Assembly: GCF_002234675.1 (NCBI RefSeq)
Contig: NC_019859.2
Location: 3,999,240-4,063,239 of the forward strand
Length of the DNA stretch: 64,000 nt
Source of the DNA: Oryzias latipes
Taxonomy: Eukaryota; Chordata; Actinopteri; Beloniformes; Adrianichthyidae
Reading direction: 5' to 3'
The translations under genes were made by a program, and so were the position numbers. Positions within the stretch are counted from its first letter, which is position 1; each line of letters opens with the position of its first letter. Positions 62,213 to 64,000 of this stretch are shown here, in pieces. The notes under the pieces were generated by a model that was not told the origin of the DNA, did no database searches, and was given only the letters and a program-made list of their open reading frames with translations.

Positions 62213-63096
62213 CAGTGTTTTTCAACCAGTGTGCCGCGGCACACTAGTGTGCCGTAGGAGATGGTCAAGTGTGCCGTGGAAAATTGCCCTCATTCACTGA
62301 TCTAAAAACATTTCCCATCAGGAAATCAGCTCTTTGTTCATCCAAACAGGTCCTGATAAAACACTGAGTAGTTAGGAATATGAAAGATCATAAAATACTT
62401 TTTTCTTTGTGTTTATTTGATTCTATTAAAGACATTTTGATAAGAATGATGGTAACGCGATTTAGCTGCAGCTATAACTGTTTTCTGAAAAGTCCCGCAG
62501 CTTTCACTGTCTCCACGACTCCACCAATCATTCTTGAAGGCTTAATCACATGTCATCAGTCTGACCAATCAGAAGTGGTTAAAGTATTCACTTCCTTGTT
62601 CCAATTTAGCTCATAACTCACTCAGTTCCAACAAAAACACCAGCTAAAGCTCGTCTTTAGCGGTGTAGCTTTCCACAGAATCCGGTATCAGACCGTGGAA
62701 CAAGTGAACAAAACCATGAAGCTCAGAGACGCGAGTCTTTCTGCCGTTTTGTCGCAGTTTTTACACTACATCTCCCATGATGCATTGGCTTAAAGGGACA
62801 GCGCCTCAGCGTACAATAAGTCGTCCTTACACGTCTTGAAACCACAACGAACATACAGTTTGTATGTAACTTAACTTTTATTACATCTTTTAGAAAAAAC
62901 ATCTGCAACTTCCTGCTTTTTCTGCCACAATTATCACAAAAATGCACGTCAGATTGCCGGGGGGGGGGGGGGTGCTGTAGATCAAAACAGACTGAGTTTC
63001 TGCTTTTTCTTTTTTTTTTGGGATGCTGGTGTGCCGCGGGATTTTTGTCAAGGTTAAAGAAGTGTGCCGTGGCTCAAGAAAGGTTGAAAAACCCTG
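62213..63096. mobile_element. hAT element with 8-bp target duplication
   Basis: Starts CAGTGTTTTTCAACCAGTGT and ends GGTTGAAAAACCCTG in inverted relation; GTCTAATA flanks both sides exactly (62205-62212, 63097-63104). The 884-bp interior has no transposase and includes a run of G, so it is non-autonomous. 'GTGTGCCG' motifs recur near both ends. Confidence 0.88.
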
Positions 63097-63104
63097 GTCT
63101 AATA

Positions 63105-63990
63105 GCCGTAGAAGGGGCCCTGAGCCGCTGTGTTGGGCGGGCGCTGTGGCAATGACCCCCGTGGTCGGCATTAAAAGATTAAAAGCATCAAAAACAAACA
63201 CTTTCAGTAACTTCTACAAGTTTACAAGCTACGTGAGAAACATTTCTGATTTTAAACTTTAATGGCGTTCGTGTGGCGAGCTCAGAAAAATTATTACATT
63301 GTGAAAATGTCATATTTGAATCCTTGGCTCAAGTCGAATAGAACGATGCAACAAAAATATGACCATATTAGTAATCTAGACATGGTTAAGAAAAAAACCT
63401 TAGTTGCCATGGAAATCCAAAATTATACTTGTGCAGATTCTTCTAAATATTACACACGCCTGTTTTCGTCACCCCCAGGTGACCAAAACATAAAATGGTT
63501 GCTATGGAGATGAAACCAACAAAAAAGTGTCTTTTTAATAAGTCAATGTTTTACATACTTCTCCATTAGATGAGGTTTTCATTGTGATTTTGTTTGTATG
63601 GGAATATAAAATTCCTGTTAACATTTTCAGTTTATCAAGAAACATTGCTTTTATTGGCAAATGAGACAGCTTAAGAACGTTTGTCAGAATCATTTAGCTT
63701 TAATTTTCTTAAATCAGTGTATTGAATTTTGCCATGTTAATATTAAATGAATCAAAACTATGTAAAGAAACAAGTCAGAAGTGTTTTTATTTCCAGTTAC
63801 TTACTGTGTGGGGAATAACTAAAATCAAAAAGTATTACACTTTAAAGCAATTTTGTTGACAAGTAAAAGAAGAAACTACAATACAGCAGGAGATATTGCA
63901 GATTTAAAGCTGGAAAAGCTCAATCGCAGCTAGCAAAGTAGGTCTTCCTTTGGTGGTAACAGCTGTGAGAGACGTCCCTCAGAAAAACTC
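63105..63990. other. Unassigned sequence at the right end
   Basis: No supportable gene; ORFs at 63023-63513 lack family resemblance and overlap the hAT element or plain AT-rich DNA. Confidence 0.4.
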
Positions 63991-63998
63991 TATAAAAG
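63991..63998 (+). promoter_or_regulatory. TATAAAAG at window edge, possible promoter of a further gene
   Basis: Identical in its eight bases to the TATA boxes of genes C and D and in the same orientation. The sequence before it (CCTCAGAAAAACTC) does not visibly match their promoters. Nothing downstream is available to test it. Confidence 0.25.
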
Positions 63999-64000
63999 TA

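Overview
The window looks like nuclear DNA of a teleost fish, probably a percomorph. It has AT-rich introns, GT-AG exons, TATA promoters, and a typical fish load of Tc1, piggyBac, hAT, Harbinger, Penelope and RTE relics and SINE-like tails. No prokaryotic features, tRNA, rRNA or CRISPR array were seen.

Left part (1-27 kb). A minus-strand class II cytokine receptor gene, most like interferon-gamma receptor 1, has exon 1 at 10272-10332 and exon 2 at 144-261, and continues off the left edge. A plus-strand two-exon gene for a small single-pass membrane protein (19700-19798 and 23190-23606) resembles SMIM28. From memory, both human counterparts lie at 6q23.3, which would make this a conserved block.

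Right part (27-62 kb). Four paralogous genes of the lysozyme C / alpha-lactalbumin fold are arranged A(-), B(-), C(+), D(+), named here only for convenience. Each has a signal peptide, all eight canonical cysteines, introns at about the classical lysozyme positions (codons 28, 82 and about 108), and an alpha-lactalbumin-type acidic calcium loop. Both catalytic acids of lysozyme (Glu35, Asp52) are replaced in all four. Exon 2, about 160 nt in ordinary lysozymes, is 276, 1356, 939 and 1182 nt. The added sequence is hydrophilic, repetitive, rich in Ser/Asp/Glu/Lys, and carries one to four furin-type sites (RXKR or RXRR). A working model, inferred, is a secreted precursor whose linker is cut out as peptides while the N- and C-terminal parts of the fold stay joined by disulfides, much as insulin is made. 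This family is the most unusual content of the window.

C and D are recent duplicates. Their 146-bp intron 2 differs at one position, and D has one extra 207-bp repeat unit plus 36 bp. B carries a 96-residue acidic Asn/Ser/Asp/Glu tract. A has the shortest insertion, one cleavage site and a 45-nt phase-symmetric extra exon. B, C and D have a TATA box and a small non-coding first exon; A has a TATA box just before its start. The last ten bases of the window include another TATAAAAG, possibly a promoter of a further gene.

The rest is intron or intergenic DNA with decayed mobile elements, listed below where they could be supported.
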